Shown: piece by piece, positions 14,629-23,432 of the stretch
Layout: every line of letters begins with the position of its first letter
Numbering within the stretch: the stretch's first letter is position 1
From: JAAYCI01 sp964370445
GTDB taxonomy: Bacteria; Bacillota; Clostridia; Oscillospirales; Ruminococcaceae
NCBI GenBank assembly: GCA_964370445.1
Contig: CAYJJK010000029.1
Location: 1-26,946, forward strand
Length of the DNA stretch: 26,946 nt
Reading direction: 5' to 3'
Position numbers and translations under genes: made by a program
Notes under the pieces: model-generated
Told to the model about the DNA's origin: nothing
Databases searched by the model: none
The model's input: only the letters and a program-made list of their open reading frames with translations

Positions 14629-16953
14629 TTGAACCCGAAAGATGAACAATTTGCAGCAAATAAGGCGCCACAAGAAAAAGACGCCTTGAAAGATTTTGAA
14701 ACAACACAGCAAGAAGATTTGCTGAAACATAAAAATAACCTGTCTGCAGAAAATGAGACAATACAAAAAGCACCGGATGAGATATCCGAGGTTTCTTTGG
14801 GTTTTGAAAAAAACAATTTAGGGCAGGATGAGAGCGGGACCTTTTCAGAAGAACAACGCCTACAGGAAGCAAAAAATGCCGCGGGTGAAGCAAGAGAAGT
14901 GGCCCGTGCAAAGCGGGAAGCTATGCAGGAAATGAAAAACCGCCAGACAGAGGGAAAAACGCCTGTTATAGCAAAGGTTTTACCGGAAGAGGAAGAAATT
15001 AACCTGATAGAAGAGCCATCCGTTTTGCAAGAAAATCAAGAGGCCATACAGCCTAAAAACCAAAGTTTTCAAAAAGGGGTTTCTTTAGAAAATAGGCCTA
15101 CACTAGATCCGTTGAAACCAAGCACAGATGCGCTAAAAGAATCAAAACAAAGCCTGCCAAAACAGGTGGCGCCGGTTTCGGCCAAAAGTCGATCTAAAAA
15201 AACGGTGCAACGAAAAATGAAAACATCAACCCCAAAGTGGCTAGCGCCATTTCATGCCTTGGGTGCATGGTTTTATTTTCTTGGTTTTGCAGCCGAATGC
15301 CGGGTAAGGTGGCTGGCTCGTTTTCTGCGTGAAGTGCTTGAAGTGTTTTCACAACTTGGTATTTGGTTGTTACGCAATTTCCTTCACCTATTGATCCGCT
15401 TTGGACGCGAGCTGCTTCATATTGTGGTAGATCCTTTTGTGCGGATAAAGGAGGGTATTCGCAACACACGCCGTGTGATGCGAGAAGAGCAAAAAAAAGT
15501 GGCCGGAAACCCACTAAAAGTGGCTGTTGCACACTTTAAAGCTGGAATACAAAATCACGGTCATCTATTTGAAAACTTAGCCAGCATTCTTTTACCATTT
15601 GTTGCAGTGTTTTTTTTGGTGTTTCTTGTATATTCAATTGTAAACACCACGTATGGGTTAGAAGTTAGCGTGCACGGAGAGACAATTGGCTATATTGAAA
15701 ATGAAACCGTGCTGGAAGAAGCAAAGGCAATTTTACGTGGGCGTTTGCGTTTGGCAGGTGGACAAAACATGGAAGATTGGCAGTTTGACTCCACTTTGGA
15801 ATTGGCAAGAGCAGATAGTTTTACCACCAAAGATCAACTTGTAAATGCGATGCTAAGCAGTGGTACGGCTGAGGTGGTGGAGGCCACTGGCTTATATTTG
15901 AACAATGAGCTGATAGCAGTAACAGAGGATGGGCAAAAGCTGCAAACCTATTTGGATGAAACCCTAGAAGAATATATGGTTACAGCTCCGCCGGGTGCAG
16001 AGGTATCTTTTGTAAATAATGTTCAATGCGATCCGGATGCAGGGGAAATATTTTTAGACTCGGGGATTCAAACTTTTGAAGAACTGTTGCCAGAACTTGA
16101 AAGTGTGACAGGAGAAGAAGTGACGCACACCGTGAGCGAGGGGGAAACCCTTGGTGATATTTCTTCAGATTACAATATTTTGTTTGATACATTATTGCTT
16201 CGTAACCCGGAATTTGAAGAGGAAGATATAGAGTTTGAGCCAGAGGAAGGTGTAGAGTTACTGATCCAAAGAGAGCAACCTTTCTTGCAGGTGCAAACCA
16301 TTGTGCAAGAATCTTATGAAGAAGCTTTGCCTTTCCCTGTAGAGGAACAACCGGCAGACGACAAACCGGAGGGTTTCCGTGGTGTAATACAAACCGGTGT
16401 GGATGGTGTACAGCAAGTGCAAGATGAGCTTGTATATATCGATGGTGAATTGACAGATAGAATTCGCCTTACAGATGTAACAGTGGTGGTGCAAGAGGCA
16501 GTGCCGGAAATTGTGCAAATTGGTACGGTGGATGTAACCAGCAGGGAGCTTAGGGAATATAGTCCTGTGTACACTTGGCCTGTGCCGGATTATACATATT
16601 CTAGCCGCGGCGGCGGTCCGGGCATGGGTCACCGTGGACGAGATATCAATGGCCCTGAGGGAACACCGGTGTATGCATCAAATGCAGGCGTTGTTATAAC
16701 AGCAGGCTGGCATGATAGCTATGGTAACTATGTAGTGATAGATCATCCTGATGGACTGCGCACGCTTTATGCGCATAACTCTTTCTTACATGTTGAAGTG
16801 GGCCAAGAGGTGTTGCAAAACGAGTTAATTGCGAACATGGGCAATACGGGATTCTCGTTTGGTAGCCACTTGCATATTGAGTTCCAAACTCAGGATGGAG
16901 CCTTGCTGCAACCGGATGATTACATTGTGCCGCCACACGGCTATAGTTTATAG
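14629..16953 (+). CDS. membrane-anchored LysM/G5/M23 peptidoglycan endopeptidase
   Basis: This 774-residue protein is predicted to cut peptidoglycan peptide bridges outside the membrane. The N-terminal 200 residues are hydrophilic and charged, with coiled-coil-like stretches. Residues 204-285 are rich in Trp, Phe, Leu and Arg, resembling amphipathic or membrane-lying helices. One clear membrane helix (about 317-338) follows. Outside are a LysM domain (about 495-540, VSEGETLGDIS), a G5 domain (about 553-640) and the M23 domain (648-774). The zinc and catalytic residues are present (HRGRD and GSHLHIEF). The start is TTG 14629, 7 bases after GGGAG. A strong promoter precedes it and a terminator follows, so it is probably monocistronic. 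Confidence 0.92.
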   Translation: MNPKDEQFAANKAPQEKDALKDFETTQQEDLLKHKNNLSAENETIQKAPDEISEVSLGFEKNNLGQDESGTFSEEQRLQEAKNAAGEAREVARAKREAMQEMKNRQTEGKTPVIAKVLPEEEEINLIEEPSVLQENQEAIQPKNQSFQKGVSLENRPTLDPLKPSTDALKESKQSLPKQVAPVSAKSRSKKTVQRKMKTSTPKWLAPFHALGAWFYFLGFAAECRVRWLARFLREVLEVFSQLGIWLLRNFLHLLIRFGRELLHIVVDPFVRIKEGIRNTRRVMREEQKKVAGNPLKVAVAHFKAGIQNHGHLFENLASILLPFVAVFFLVFLVYSIVNTTYGLEVSVHGETIGYIENETVLEEAKAILRGRLRLAGGQNMEDWQFDSTLELARADSFTTKDQLVNAMLSSGTAEVVEATGLYLNNELIAVTEDGQKLQTYLDETLEEYMVTAPPGAEVSFVNNVQCDPDAGEIFLDSGIQTFEELLPELESVTGEEVTHTVSEGETLGDISSDYNILFDTLLLRNPEFEEEDIEFEPEEGVELLIQREQPFLQVQTIVQESYEEALPFPVEEQPADDKPEGFRGVIQTGVDGVQQVQDELVYIDGELTDRIRLTDVTVVVQEAVPEIVQIGTVDVTSRELREYSPVYTWPVPDYTYSSRGGGPGMGHRGRDINGPEGTPVYASNAGVVITAGWHDSYGNYVVIDHPDGLRTLYAHNSFLHVEVGQEVLQNELIANMGNTGFSFGSHLHIEFQTQDGALLQPDDYIVPPHGYSL

Positions 16954-16960
16954 AAATAAC

Positions 16961-17006
16961 AAAAACAGATGGCGTACCCAAGCAAACTGGGTGGCCATTT
17001 GTTTTT
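16961..17006 (+). terminator. intrinsic terminator after the M23 gene, symmetrical
   Basis: AAAAACAGATGGC (16961-16973) pairs with GCCATTTGTTTTT (16994-17006) with one G-T pair. Inside, ACCCA (16976-16980) pairs with TGGGT (16988-16992) around a 7-nt loop. The A run before and T run after would let it work in both directions. It starts 7 bases after the M23 stop. Confidence 0.85.
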
Positions 17007-17064
17007 GCAGGAATGGCTTTGGTTTTTATTTCCAAATTGTAAACATTTTTTTGCCAAATTGTTG

Positions 17065-17093
17065 TTTTCAAGCAAGAAAAAACATGGTATACT
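17065..17093 (+). promoter_or_regulatory. predicted promoter for murA
   Basis: TTTTCA (17065-17070), a 17-nt spacer and TATACT (17088-17093) preceded by TGG (extended -10). The resulting leader of about 90 bases contains two short hairpins, TGCTCA/TGAGCA and TGGAA/TTCCA. Confidence 0.55.
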
Positions 17094-17191
17094 ATACAAG
17101 GAAATTTGTAATAGACTGTTTAATATGCTCAAAATAGTGTGAGCAGAATGGAAGCAATGAAGTTTCCATAAGCAACCGGAGGAACGAAACA

Positions 17192-18475
17192 TTGGAAAAA
17201 TATATCATTCACGGTGGGCGCCCTCTTCGCGGAGAGGTGAAAATCAGCGGTGCAAAAAATGCGGCAGTGGCAATTTTGCCAGCAACCGTTTTGGCCGGTG
17301 GAAAATGTGTGATTGAAAACTTGCCGTCTATTAGTGATGTCTATGCCTCTACGCATATTTTGCGAGCAATGGGGGCAAGTGTGCGGGTGCTAAACCGCAC
17401 AACGGTGGAAATTGATACAACGTATTTGAATACAACAACCGTACCGGAAGATTTTTCAAGAAAAATGCGCGCTTCTTATTATTTTTTAGGTGCACTTTTG
17501 GGCCGTTTTGGCAAAGCGGCTGCTGCAATGCCCGGCGGGTGTGATTTGGGCCCACGGCCCATTGACCAACATTTAAAAGCATTTACAGCACTTGGCGCTG
17601 AAGAGTTTATGGAAAAAGGGGTTGTGCATGTTCATGCAGACCGCCTTGAAGGGAGCCATGTGTTTTTTGATACCGTAAGTGTTGGTGCAACCATCAATGC
17701 GATGCTGGCCAGTGTGCGCGCTGAGGGCATGACTGTTTTAGAAAATGTAGCCAAAGAACCTCACATTGTGGACGTTGCAAACTTTTTAAACACGATGGGT
17801 GCCGATGTGCGTGGTGCAGGTACCGATGTGATAAAAATTCGTGGTGTAGAAAAAATGTTTGGCGGCACATATTCTATCATACCCGATCAAATCGAGGCGG
17901 GCAGCTTTATGGTGGCTTCAGCCATTACGGGCGGTGATGTTTTAGTTCAAAACGTAATTCCAAAACACTTAGAGCCCATCACAGCAAAGCTTGAGCGTGC
18001 GGGTGCTATTGTGGAAGAATATGACGAAGCCGTGCGTGTAAAGGGTAGTGGTGTTTTGCATGCCACCAATATCAAAACGATGCCCCATCCGGGCTTTCCC
18101 ACAGATATGCAACCATTGATGACGGCCTTACTTTCCCTAGCGGATGGCACATCAATCATTACAGAGGCCATTTGGGACAACCGTTTCCGCTATGCAGATG
18201 AACTTACCCGTATGGGTGCAAACATACAGGTGGATGGCCGTGTGGCTGTGGTGGAAGGCGTGAAAGAATTGCAAGGGGCACCGGTATGTGCGTCTGATTT
18301 ACGTGCGGGTTGTGCACTTGTGGTGGCGGGTCTTGCTGCGGTAGGGATTACTGAGGTGGAAGAAATTAGCCACATTGAACGTGGATATGAAAACTTAGTG
18401 GAAAAACTGCAGGGGCTTGGGGCCGATATCCGCAGCAGTGGAACCCTAGATAGTGCATTGCAACAAGCGTTTTAG
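17192..18475 (+). CDS. murA: UDP-N-acetylglucosamine 1-carboxyvinyltransferase
   Basis: MurA adds enolpyruvate from PEP to UDP-GlcNAc, the first committed step of peptidoglycan synthesis; it is the fosfomycin target. At 427 residues the length is normal. The substrate Lys22-Asn23 (GAKNAA), the RASYYFLGALLGR segment and the active-site loop GGCDLGPRPIDQHL are all present. The catalytic Cys117 means it should be fosfomycin-sensitive by this criterion (Asp at this site gives resistance). The start TTG 17192 follows GGAGGA (17178-17183). It has its own promoter and terminator. Bacillota often carry two MurA copies; whether this is MurAA or MurAB cannot be decided here. Confidence 0.95.
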   Translation: MEKYIIHGGRPLRGEVKISGAKNAAVAILPATVLAGGKCVIENLPSISDVYASTHILRAMGASVRVLNRTTVEIDTTYLNTTTVPEDFSRKMRASYYFLGALLGRFGKAAAAMPGGCDLGPRPIDQHLKAFTALGAEEFMEKGVVHVHADRLEGSHVFFDTVSVGATINAMLASVRAEGMTVLENVAKEPHIVDVANFLNTMGADVRGAGTDVIKIRGVEKMFGGTYSIIPDQIEAGSFMVASAITGGDVLVQNVIPKHLEPITAKLERAGAIVEEYDEAVRVKGSGVLHATNIKTMPHPGFPTDMQPLMTALLSLADGTSIITEAIWDNRFRYADELTRMGANIQVDGRVAVVEGVKELQGAPVCASDLRAGCALVVAGLAAVGITEVEEISHIERGYENLVEKLQGLGADIRSSGTLDSALQQAF

Positions 18476-18495
18476 AAATAAGATTTGGCAATAGT

Positions 18496-18535
18496 AAAGC
18501 GGTGGGGCATAAAGTGCATCCGGCCGCTTTTTTTT
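18496..18535 (+). terminator. intrinsic terminator after murA
   Basis: A perfect 7-bp stem AAAGCGG (18496-18502) and CCGCTTT (18524-18530) encloses a 21-nt loop with a small inner GCA/TGC pairing. It is followed by a run of eight T (18528-18535). It starts 20 bases after the murA stop. Confidence 0.85.
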
Positions 18536-18593
18536 ACAATTAATGCTAGGGTTTGTGATTGTTTAGTATTGGATGAGTGAAAAAGGGGATAGA

Positions 18594-19415
18594 ATGGATA
18601 ATAAACACTATATTTGCCGCAATGGAGTACAAATACCACTGCTGGGTTTGGGTACGTGGAGGGCTGAAAAAAAGGAAGCGCAAACGGCTGTTTTAAAGGC
18701 GTTGCAATTGGGGTATCGTCTAATCGATACAGCTTCTTTTTATGACAATGAAAAAGAGGTGGGCGACGCAATTGCTGCAAGCGATGTTGGCCGAGATGAA
18801 CTTTTTGTTACAAGTAAGGTATGGATAGACGACAGTGGCTACGATGATACTTTACGTGCTTTTGAAAAAAGTTTAAAAGAGTTGGGGCTTGACTATTTGG
18901 ATATGTATATGGTGCATTGGCCGGTGCGTGGCAAATACAAAGAAACATACCGTGCAATAGAAACATTGTATCAACAAAAAAGAATTCGCGTGGTGGGGGT
19001 GTGCAATTTTTCTGCCCGCCTACTTAAAGAAATGACAATGGAGATGGAAATTGCACCTATGGTCAATCAGCTGCAGTTTCACCCACGCTATATTCGCAAA
19101 GAGGAACTTTATTATGCAAAAGACGAAGGCATTTTGCTGCAGGCATGGAAGCCGCTTGCCCGTGGTTTGTTATCGCAAGATGCCAAGATTATGCACATGG
19201 CAAAAACATATGAAAAAAGTGCAGAGCAAATTCTTTTGCGTTGGGCGGTGCAATTGGGTTTGTGTGTTATACCCAAAACGGTGCGTGCCGATCGTCTTTT
19301 AGAAAATGCTGCTATTTTTGATTTTGAACTTACACAAAACGAAATGGATTATTTGTGGAGCCTAGATAAAGGGGAGAATTTATCTTCTTTGCCTGAAAGT
19401 GCGGTGCAAAGCTGA
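18594..19415 (+). CDS. aldo/keto reductase
   Basis: This is an NADPH-dependent carbonyl reductase of the AKR superfamily, 273 residues from ATG 18594. LGLGTWR opens the barrel. The catalytic tetrad is visible: Asp in LIDTA, Tyr in SFYDNE, Lys in TSKVW and His in MVHWP. IPKT near the C-terminus binds the NADPH phosphate. AAGGGG (18583-18588) supports ATG 18594; the in-frame ATG at 18573 has no ribosome binding site. The gene resembles clostridial 2,5-diketo-gluconate reductase or glyoxal reductase types, but the substrate cannot be named. It overlaps the next start by one base (TGATG). Confidence 0.9.
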   Translation: MDNKHYICRNGVQIPLLGLGTWRAEKKEAQTAVLKALQLGYRLIDTASFYDNEKEVGDAIAASDVGRDELFVTSKVWIDDSGYDDTLRAFEKSLKELGLDYLDMYMVHWPVRGKYKETYRAIETLYQQKRIRVVGVCNFSARLLKEMTMEMEIAPMVNQLQFHPRYIRKEELYYAKDEGILLQAWKPLARGLLSQDAKIMHMAKTYEKSAEQILLRWAVQLGLCVIPKTVRADRLLENAAIFDFELTQNEMDYLWSLDKGENLSSLPESAVQS

Positions 19416-20218
19416 TGGCACGATTTACCACTTTGTGTAGCGGTTCTTCAGCCAATGCGGCCATAGTGGAAGAAGATGGGCGCTTTTTATTGATTGATGC
19501 AGGACTCTCTTGCCGGGGCCTTCTGAAGAAAATAGAAGAGTTGGGGCTTTCGCCGGAAGGGCTTTGTGCTTTGCTCATTACCCATGAGCATATTGACCAT
19601 GTGAAAGGCGTGGAGGTGTTTGTGCGCCGTACAAAAGTGCCGGTGGTTGCCTCAGAAGGCACATTTTTAGCATTGCATGCAAAAGGGCAACTGGCAGAAC
19701 AGGCAGAGAAAATTTTGGTAATAGAAGGCGAAAAGATAGAAGTGGGCGGCTTTTTGGTAGAGGGGTTTTCCACCTCTCATGATGCCGCCGATTGCTTTGG
19801 GTTTTCAATTCAAACCCCAAAGGGTGCGCGTATGGCCATTGCTACCGATTTAGGGGTGCTGACTCATTCGGTATTTTTACAATTTCAAAAGGCGGACCTT
19901 GTGGCCGTTGAGGCCAATTATGATGAACACATGCTGAATAATAGCCCATATCCGTTTAGCCTAAAGCAACGAATTCGATCTTCCTATGGACATCTTTCAA
20001 ACCATGACAGCGCAGCGGCTGTGGTGGCACTTGTGGTGGGTGGTTGTCGCAATGTGATGCTGTGCCACTTAAGCTCGAACAACAATCAGCCACATGCAGT
20101 AGAAACATGCCTTGAAAACACTTTTTCACAAAGTGGCTATGATGTGCCACAAGAGTGTACTATCCAAATTGCACCTCGCCACACAACCGGCGAATGGATG
20201 CGATTTGAGAAAAGGTGA
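19415..20218 (+). CDS. walJ: WalJ/YycJ-like metallo-beta-lactamase-fold hydrolase
   Basis: This 267-residue protein has the metallo-beta-lactamase fold, with the metal motif HEHIDH at residues 57-62. Further ligands come from STSHDA, IATDLG and the late CHLSSNNN segment. The start ARFTTLCSGSSANA is typical of WalJ/YycJ, which in Bacillus and streptococci lies at the end of the walRK operon and affects cell division and wall homeostasis, possibly as an exonuclease. Here walRK, walH and walI are not present, but rlmH follows directly, as it does (after htrC) in Bacillus. That supports the assignment, though the biochemical role remains unproven. Confidence 0.88.
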   Translation: MARFTTLCSGSSANAAIVEEDGRFLLIDAGLSCRGLLKKIEELGLSPEGLCALLITHEHIDHVKGVEVFVRRTKVPVVASEGTFLALHAKGQLAEQAEKILVIEGEKIEVGGFLVEGFSTSHDAADCFGFSIQTPKGARMAIATDLGVLTHSVFLQFQKADLVAVEANYDEHMLNNSPYPFSLKQRIRSSYGHLSNHDSAAAVVALVVGGCRNVMLCHLSSNNNQPHAVETCLENTFSQSGYDVPQECTIQIAPRHTTGEWMRFEKR

Positions 20219-20221
20219 ATT

Positions 20222-20698
20222 ATGCAAAAAATAACACTTATCTGTGTAGGAAAAATGACGGATATCTATGCAAAGGCTGTGCACGAATACGAAAAACGCC
20301 TACAAAAATTATGCATGTTCACGGTGGTGGAACTTCCAGAAGTGGTTTTACACGAAAAATCTCTTTCCCAAAAAGTGATAGAGCAAACACTTTCTAAAGA
20401 GGGCGAGCGTATTTTGGCGGCTGTGCCAAAACAGGCACGCCTTTTGGCCTTGTGTATAGAAGGCAAGCAGATGGATAGCACTTCTTTTTCTAAAACACTG
20501 ACAGACCCAAGTTTACCGGGGCAAGTGGCATTGGTGATTGGCTCTTCACATGGGCTTTCAAAACAAGTAAAAGACAAAGCAGACTTGCACCTTTCACTTT
20601 CTAGCATGACTTTTCCCCATCAGTTGGCACGCTTACTTCTCACAGAACAAATTTATCGTGCGTTTATGATTCAGACGAATCATGCTTATCATAAATAA
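20222..20698 (+). CDS. rlmH: 23S rRNA (pseudouridine-1915-N3)-methyltransferase
   Basis: RlmH is a small SPOUT-class methyltransferase that methylates pseudouridine 1915 in helix 69 of 23S rRNA on 70S ribosomes. The 158 residues are full length. The knot region reads ALVIGSSHGLS (GGSxG is more usual), followed by LSLSSMTFPHQLARLLLTEQIYRA, and the protein ends in the invariant YHK just before TAA. This exact family C-terminus shows that TAA is a normal stop in this genome. It starts 3 bases after the walJ stop, with AAAAGGTG upstream. Confidence 0.96.
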   Translation: MQKITLICVGKMTDIYAKAVHEYEKRLQKLCMFTVVELPEVVLHEKSLSQKVIEQTLSKEGERILAAVPKQARLLALCIEGKQMDSTSFSKTLTDPSLPGQVALVIGSSHGLSKQVKDKADLHLSLSSMTFPHQLARLLLTEQIYRAFMIQTNHAYHK

Positions 20699-20763
20699 AA
20701 GATCTGTAAAGGGCATTTGTGTTTTGCTTTAAGTTGAAACTAAAAAGAGAAGATGGTTTCCTG

Positions 20764-20769
20764 TATAAT
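20764..20769 (+). promoter_or_regulatory. possible -10 box for the ABC exporter operon
   Basis: A perfect TATAAT lies in the 168-base rlmH-ABC gap. No good -35 box is seen at 17 nt (TAAAAA); TTGAAA lies 24 bases upstream, which is too far. The gap otherwise holds an AT-rich leader and no gene. Confidence 0.35.
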
Positions 20770-20866
20770 AGGGTAATATACAGTTGTATATAAGAAAAAT
20801 CAAAGTCTTTACAGAGTTTGCACGGGCTTTGTATGGCAGAAAATAAAGCAGGGTGGATTTTGCAAT

Positions 20867-22594
20867 ATGAAGCACATTCGAGAGAGCTTTAAAGGTTTGG
20901 GCAATGCTTTGTGGCTGGGGCCTTTGTTTAAGTTGCTCGAGGCGATTATGGAAGTGTTTGTGCCTTTGATTACAGCAAGCATTATCGATGTGGGTGTTGC
21001 AAATCACAACAGTGCGTATATACTTAGCCGTGGCGCGCTTATGGTGCTTATTGCTATTTTAAGTGTAGGAGCAGCTTTGATTTGTCAATATTATGCAGCA
21101 ACAGCAAGTGCAAAATTATCGAAGCAGTTACGTAGCCGGGTGTTTGCCCACGCGATGACACTTTCTCCGATGCAAGTGGAGGAAATTGGACGAGGAGGAC
21201 TTTCTGCACGGATCACAAATGATGTCAATCAAATTGTAGCGGCGCTGAATATGTTTATTCGCATAGGTACGCGTGCTCCATTTTTAACAATTGGGGCAAT
21301 ATTGATGGCCATGCTAATTGATTTTTACACAGGGCTAGTCTATCTTGTTGCTACAATATTGATTGGCGTGATTTTAACTTTGGTGATAAAGAAAACCTTG
21401 GGAAAGTATGGACAAATTCAAAAAGGGCAAGATGAACTGTTTCGCCTAGCACAGGACAATTTAGAAGGGGTGCGCGTTATTCGTGCATTTTCAAGGCAGG
21501 ACCAAGAAAATGAGGAATTTCAAGGCAGCGCAAGTGCGCTTTGTCGTCTTTTGGTGCACACAGGCCGTATATCAGCACTTATGACACCCGCAGCAAGTGT
21601 TGTGGCAAACTTGGCTGTTGTGATGGTGGTTTGGCTTGGCGCAGGGGCTGTGAACACAGGAACTATGATGACAGGGGATATTATTGCACTTGTCAACTAT
21701 ATGGTTCAAATTTTGGTGGCTCTTTTAATGGCAACCAATTTGTTGGTTTTATTCACTCGGGCTCTTGCAAGTTCCATGCGTGTGGAAGCACTGCTTGAAG
21801 AAAAACCAAGCATTACAGATGGCCCCGGTGCAAAAGAGGACAAATCAGCGCCGGCTTTTGCGTTTCAAAACGTAGAGTATCATTATTATGAAAAGGCAAG
21901 CCCTGCTTTGCAACGGTTGAATTTTGAGGTACAATGTGGGCAGGCCGTTGGGTTCATTGGTGGCACCGGAAGTGGAAAAAGTACAGTAGCACACCTACTT
22001 TTGCGTCACTATGATGTGTGTGAAGGTAAGGTTTTTGTATTTGGAAATGACGTACGTCATTACGAATTGCAAGAGCTACGCAGGCATTTCGGTGTTGTGA
22101 TGCAAAATGCACGCTTGCTTTCGGGCAGCATACGTTCAAATTTGCTGTTTTCTAAATCAAACGCCGAAGATGATGAACTATGGGATGCTTTGGAAGCAGC
22201 ACAAGCTGCTTCTTTTGTGCGTGAGCGCCCAGATGGGCTAGATAGTGTGCTTACAGAGGGTGGTGGGGGCCTTTCCGGAGGGCAACGCCAGCGCCTGGTG
22301 ATTGCACGAGCATTGGTACGAAGACCCCATATCTTGGTTTTGGACGATGCAGCTTCAGCGTTAGATTATGCCACAGAGGCCGCCTTGCGAAAGGAACTGA
22401 AAGCGTGGAAAACAGCAGATGGCATGCCACTTACCACCTTGAATATTAGCCAGCGTGTGGCGGCTATACGCAATTGTGATGTGATTTTTGTGCTTGAAGA
22501 AGGCTGTATAGAGGCTTGTGGGAATCATCAAGAACTGCTTAAAACCAGTTCTTTGTATCGTGAAATTTGTGAATCACAAGGGGTGCAATATTGA
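20867..22594 (+). CDS. ABC exporter half-transporter, degenerate ATP site subunit
   Basis: This 575-residue protein fuses six membrane helices (about 1-320) to an ATPase domain, as in multidrug or peptide exporters of the BmrC/YheI type. Walker A is GGTGSGKST (365-373) and the signature is the canonical LSGGQ (469-473). Walker B reads ILVLDD, with Asp494 in place of the catalytic Glu. The switch His is replaced by Gln529 (ISQRVA). These changes mark the non-hydrolysing site of a heterodimeric exporter. The partner is the next gene, 73 bases downstream. The cargo cannot be inferred. Confidence 0.92.
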   Translation: MKHIRESFKGLGNALWLGPLFKLLEAIMEVFVPLITASIIDVGVANHNSAYILSRGALMVLIAILSVGAALICQYYAATASAKLSKQLRSRVFAHAMTLSPMQVEEIGRGGLSARITNDVNQIVAALNMFIRIGTRAPFLTIGAILMAMLIDFYTGLVYLVATILIGVILTLVIKKTLGKYGQIQKGQDELFRLAQDNLEGVRVIRAFSRQDQENEEFQGSASALCRLLVHTGRISALMTPAASVVANLAVVMVVWLGAGAVNTGTMMTGDIIALVNYMVQILVALLMATNLLVLFTRALASSMRVEALLEEKPSITDGPGAKEDKSAPAFAFQNVEYHYYEKASPALQRLNFEVQCGQAVGFIGGTGSGKSTVAHLLLRHYDVCEGKVFVFGNDVRHYELQELRRHFGVVMQNARLLSGSIRSNLLFSKSNAEDDELWDALEAAQAASFVRERPDGLDSVLTEGGGGLSGGQRQRLVIARALVRRPHILVLDDAASALDYATEAALRKELKAWKTADGMPLTTLNISQRVAAIRNCDVIFVLEEGCIEACGNHQELLKTSSLYREICESQGVQY

Positions 22595-22667
22595 GCCGCG
22601 TAGAGGCCTTTGGCATATGGTGCAAGAGCACTGTTTAAGCATTTTTCAATGAAAATGAGGATGGAGC

Positions 22668-23363
22668 ATGAAAAAGGAAATACTGTACAGGGTGATGCGC
22701 TATTTGCACACCTATCGGTCGCAACTTTTTTTAACCATATGTTATGCACTAATCCAAGTCTTATTATTTTTGCTGGTGCCGGTGCTTTTGGGTGAGGCCA
22801 TTGACCTGATTGTAGGAGAGGGTGCTGTAGCATTTGATGCCATTTTACCACCACTTCTTTGGGCGGCAGGGGCTGTTTGCATAGGCGGTATTGCCCAGTG
22901 GGCAATGCAGGCATCCGCAAGAAAACTTTCTGCCGATGTGGCAAGGGATATTCGAAAAGAAGCATTTTCCCGGCTTGGAAAAGTACCCATGAAAGAACTG
23001 GATAAATACAAACATGGAGATTTGGCAAGCCGTCTTGTCAACGATGCGGATGCCTTGGCAGAGGGGCTTTTGCAGGGAATTTCACAACTTTTTCCGGGGG
23101 TTGTCACGATTTTCACCACCTTAATTGTGATGTTTTGGCTCAACTGGGTTATGGCATTGGTGGTGATATGTGCAACACCGCTTTCTATTTTGTTTGCCCA
23201 GTTTGTGGGCCGGCGCTCTGCACGGTATTTTCGTTGTATGACAAAGGAACAAGGGAAAATGTCGGCTTATGCTAGCGAAATGATGCACGAGCTTTTGGCG
23301 GTACAAGATTTTGGCTATGAAACACAGGCAGAAAGTTTATTTGGCAAACAAACCAAAGCCTAA
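22668..23363 (+). CDS. N-terminal fragment of the second ABC half-transporter (membrane part)
   Basis: These 231 residues hold the elbow helix and the first four membrane helices, with HGDLASRLVNDADALAEG as the typical coupling region and FVGRRSARYFR before the break. There is no ATPase domain, so alone it cannot power transport. It ends at TAA 23361-23363 after FGKQTKA. Confidence 0.8.
   Translation: MKKEILYRVMRYLHTYRSQLFLTICYALIQVLLFLLVPVLLGEAIDLIVGEGAVAFDAILPPLLWAAGAVCIGGIAQWAMQASARKLSADVARDIRKEAFSRLGKVPMKELDKYKHGDLASRLVNDADALAEGLLQGISQLFPGVVTIFTTLIVMFWLNWVMALVVICATPLSILFAQFVGRRSARYFRCMTKEQGKMSAYASEMMHELLAVQDFGYETQAESLFGKQTKA
23361..23363 (+). other. in-frame TAA inside the second ABC transporter gene
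   Basis: The context is AAA GCC TAA GCA AAT GAG TAT. Homologous exporters usually have Leu at this position, so TTA to TAA, or CAA or GAA to TAA, is a one-base change. No frameshift accompanies it. Confidence 0.85.
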
Positions 23364-23432
23364 GCAAATGAGTATCAAAAAGCCATTTTTTACTCCAGTA
23401 TCATCAATCCTGGCACACGCTTTGTAAATGCT

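Noticed and set aside
20699..20745. Intrinsic terminator after rlmH
   Set aside because: AAAG/CTTT pairings exist, but the stem is short and bulged, and no clear T run follows.
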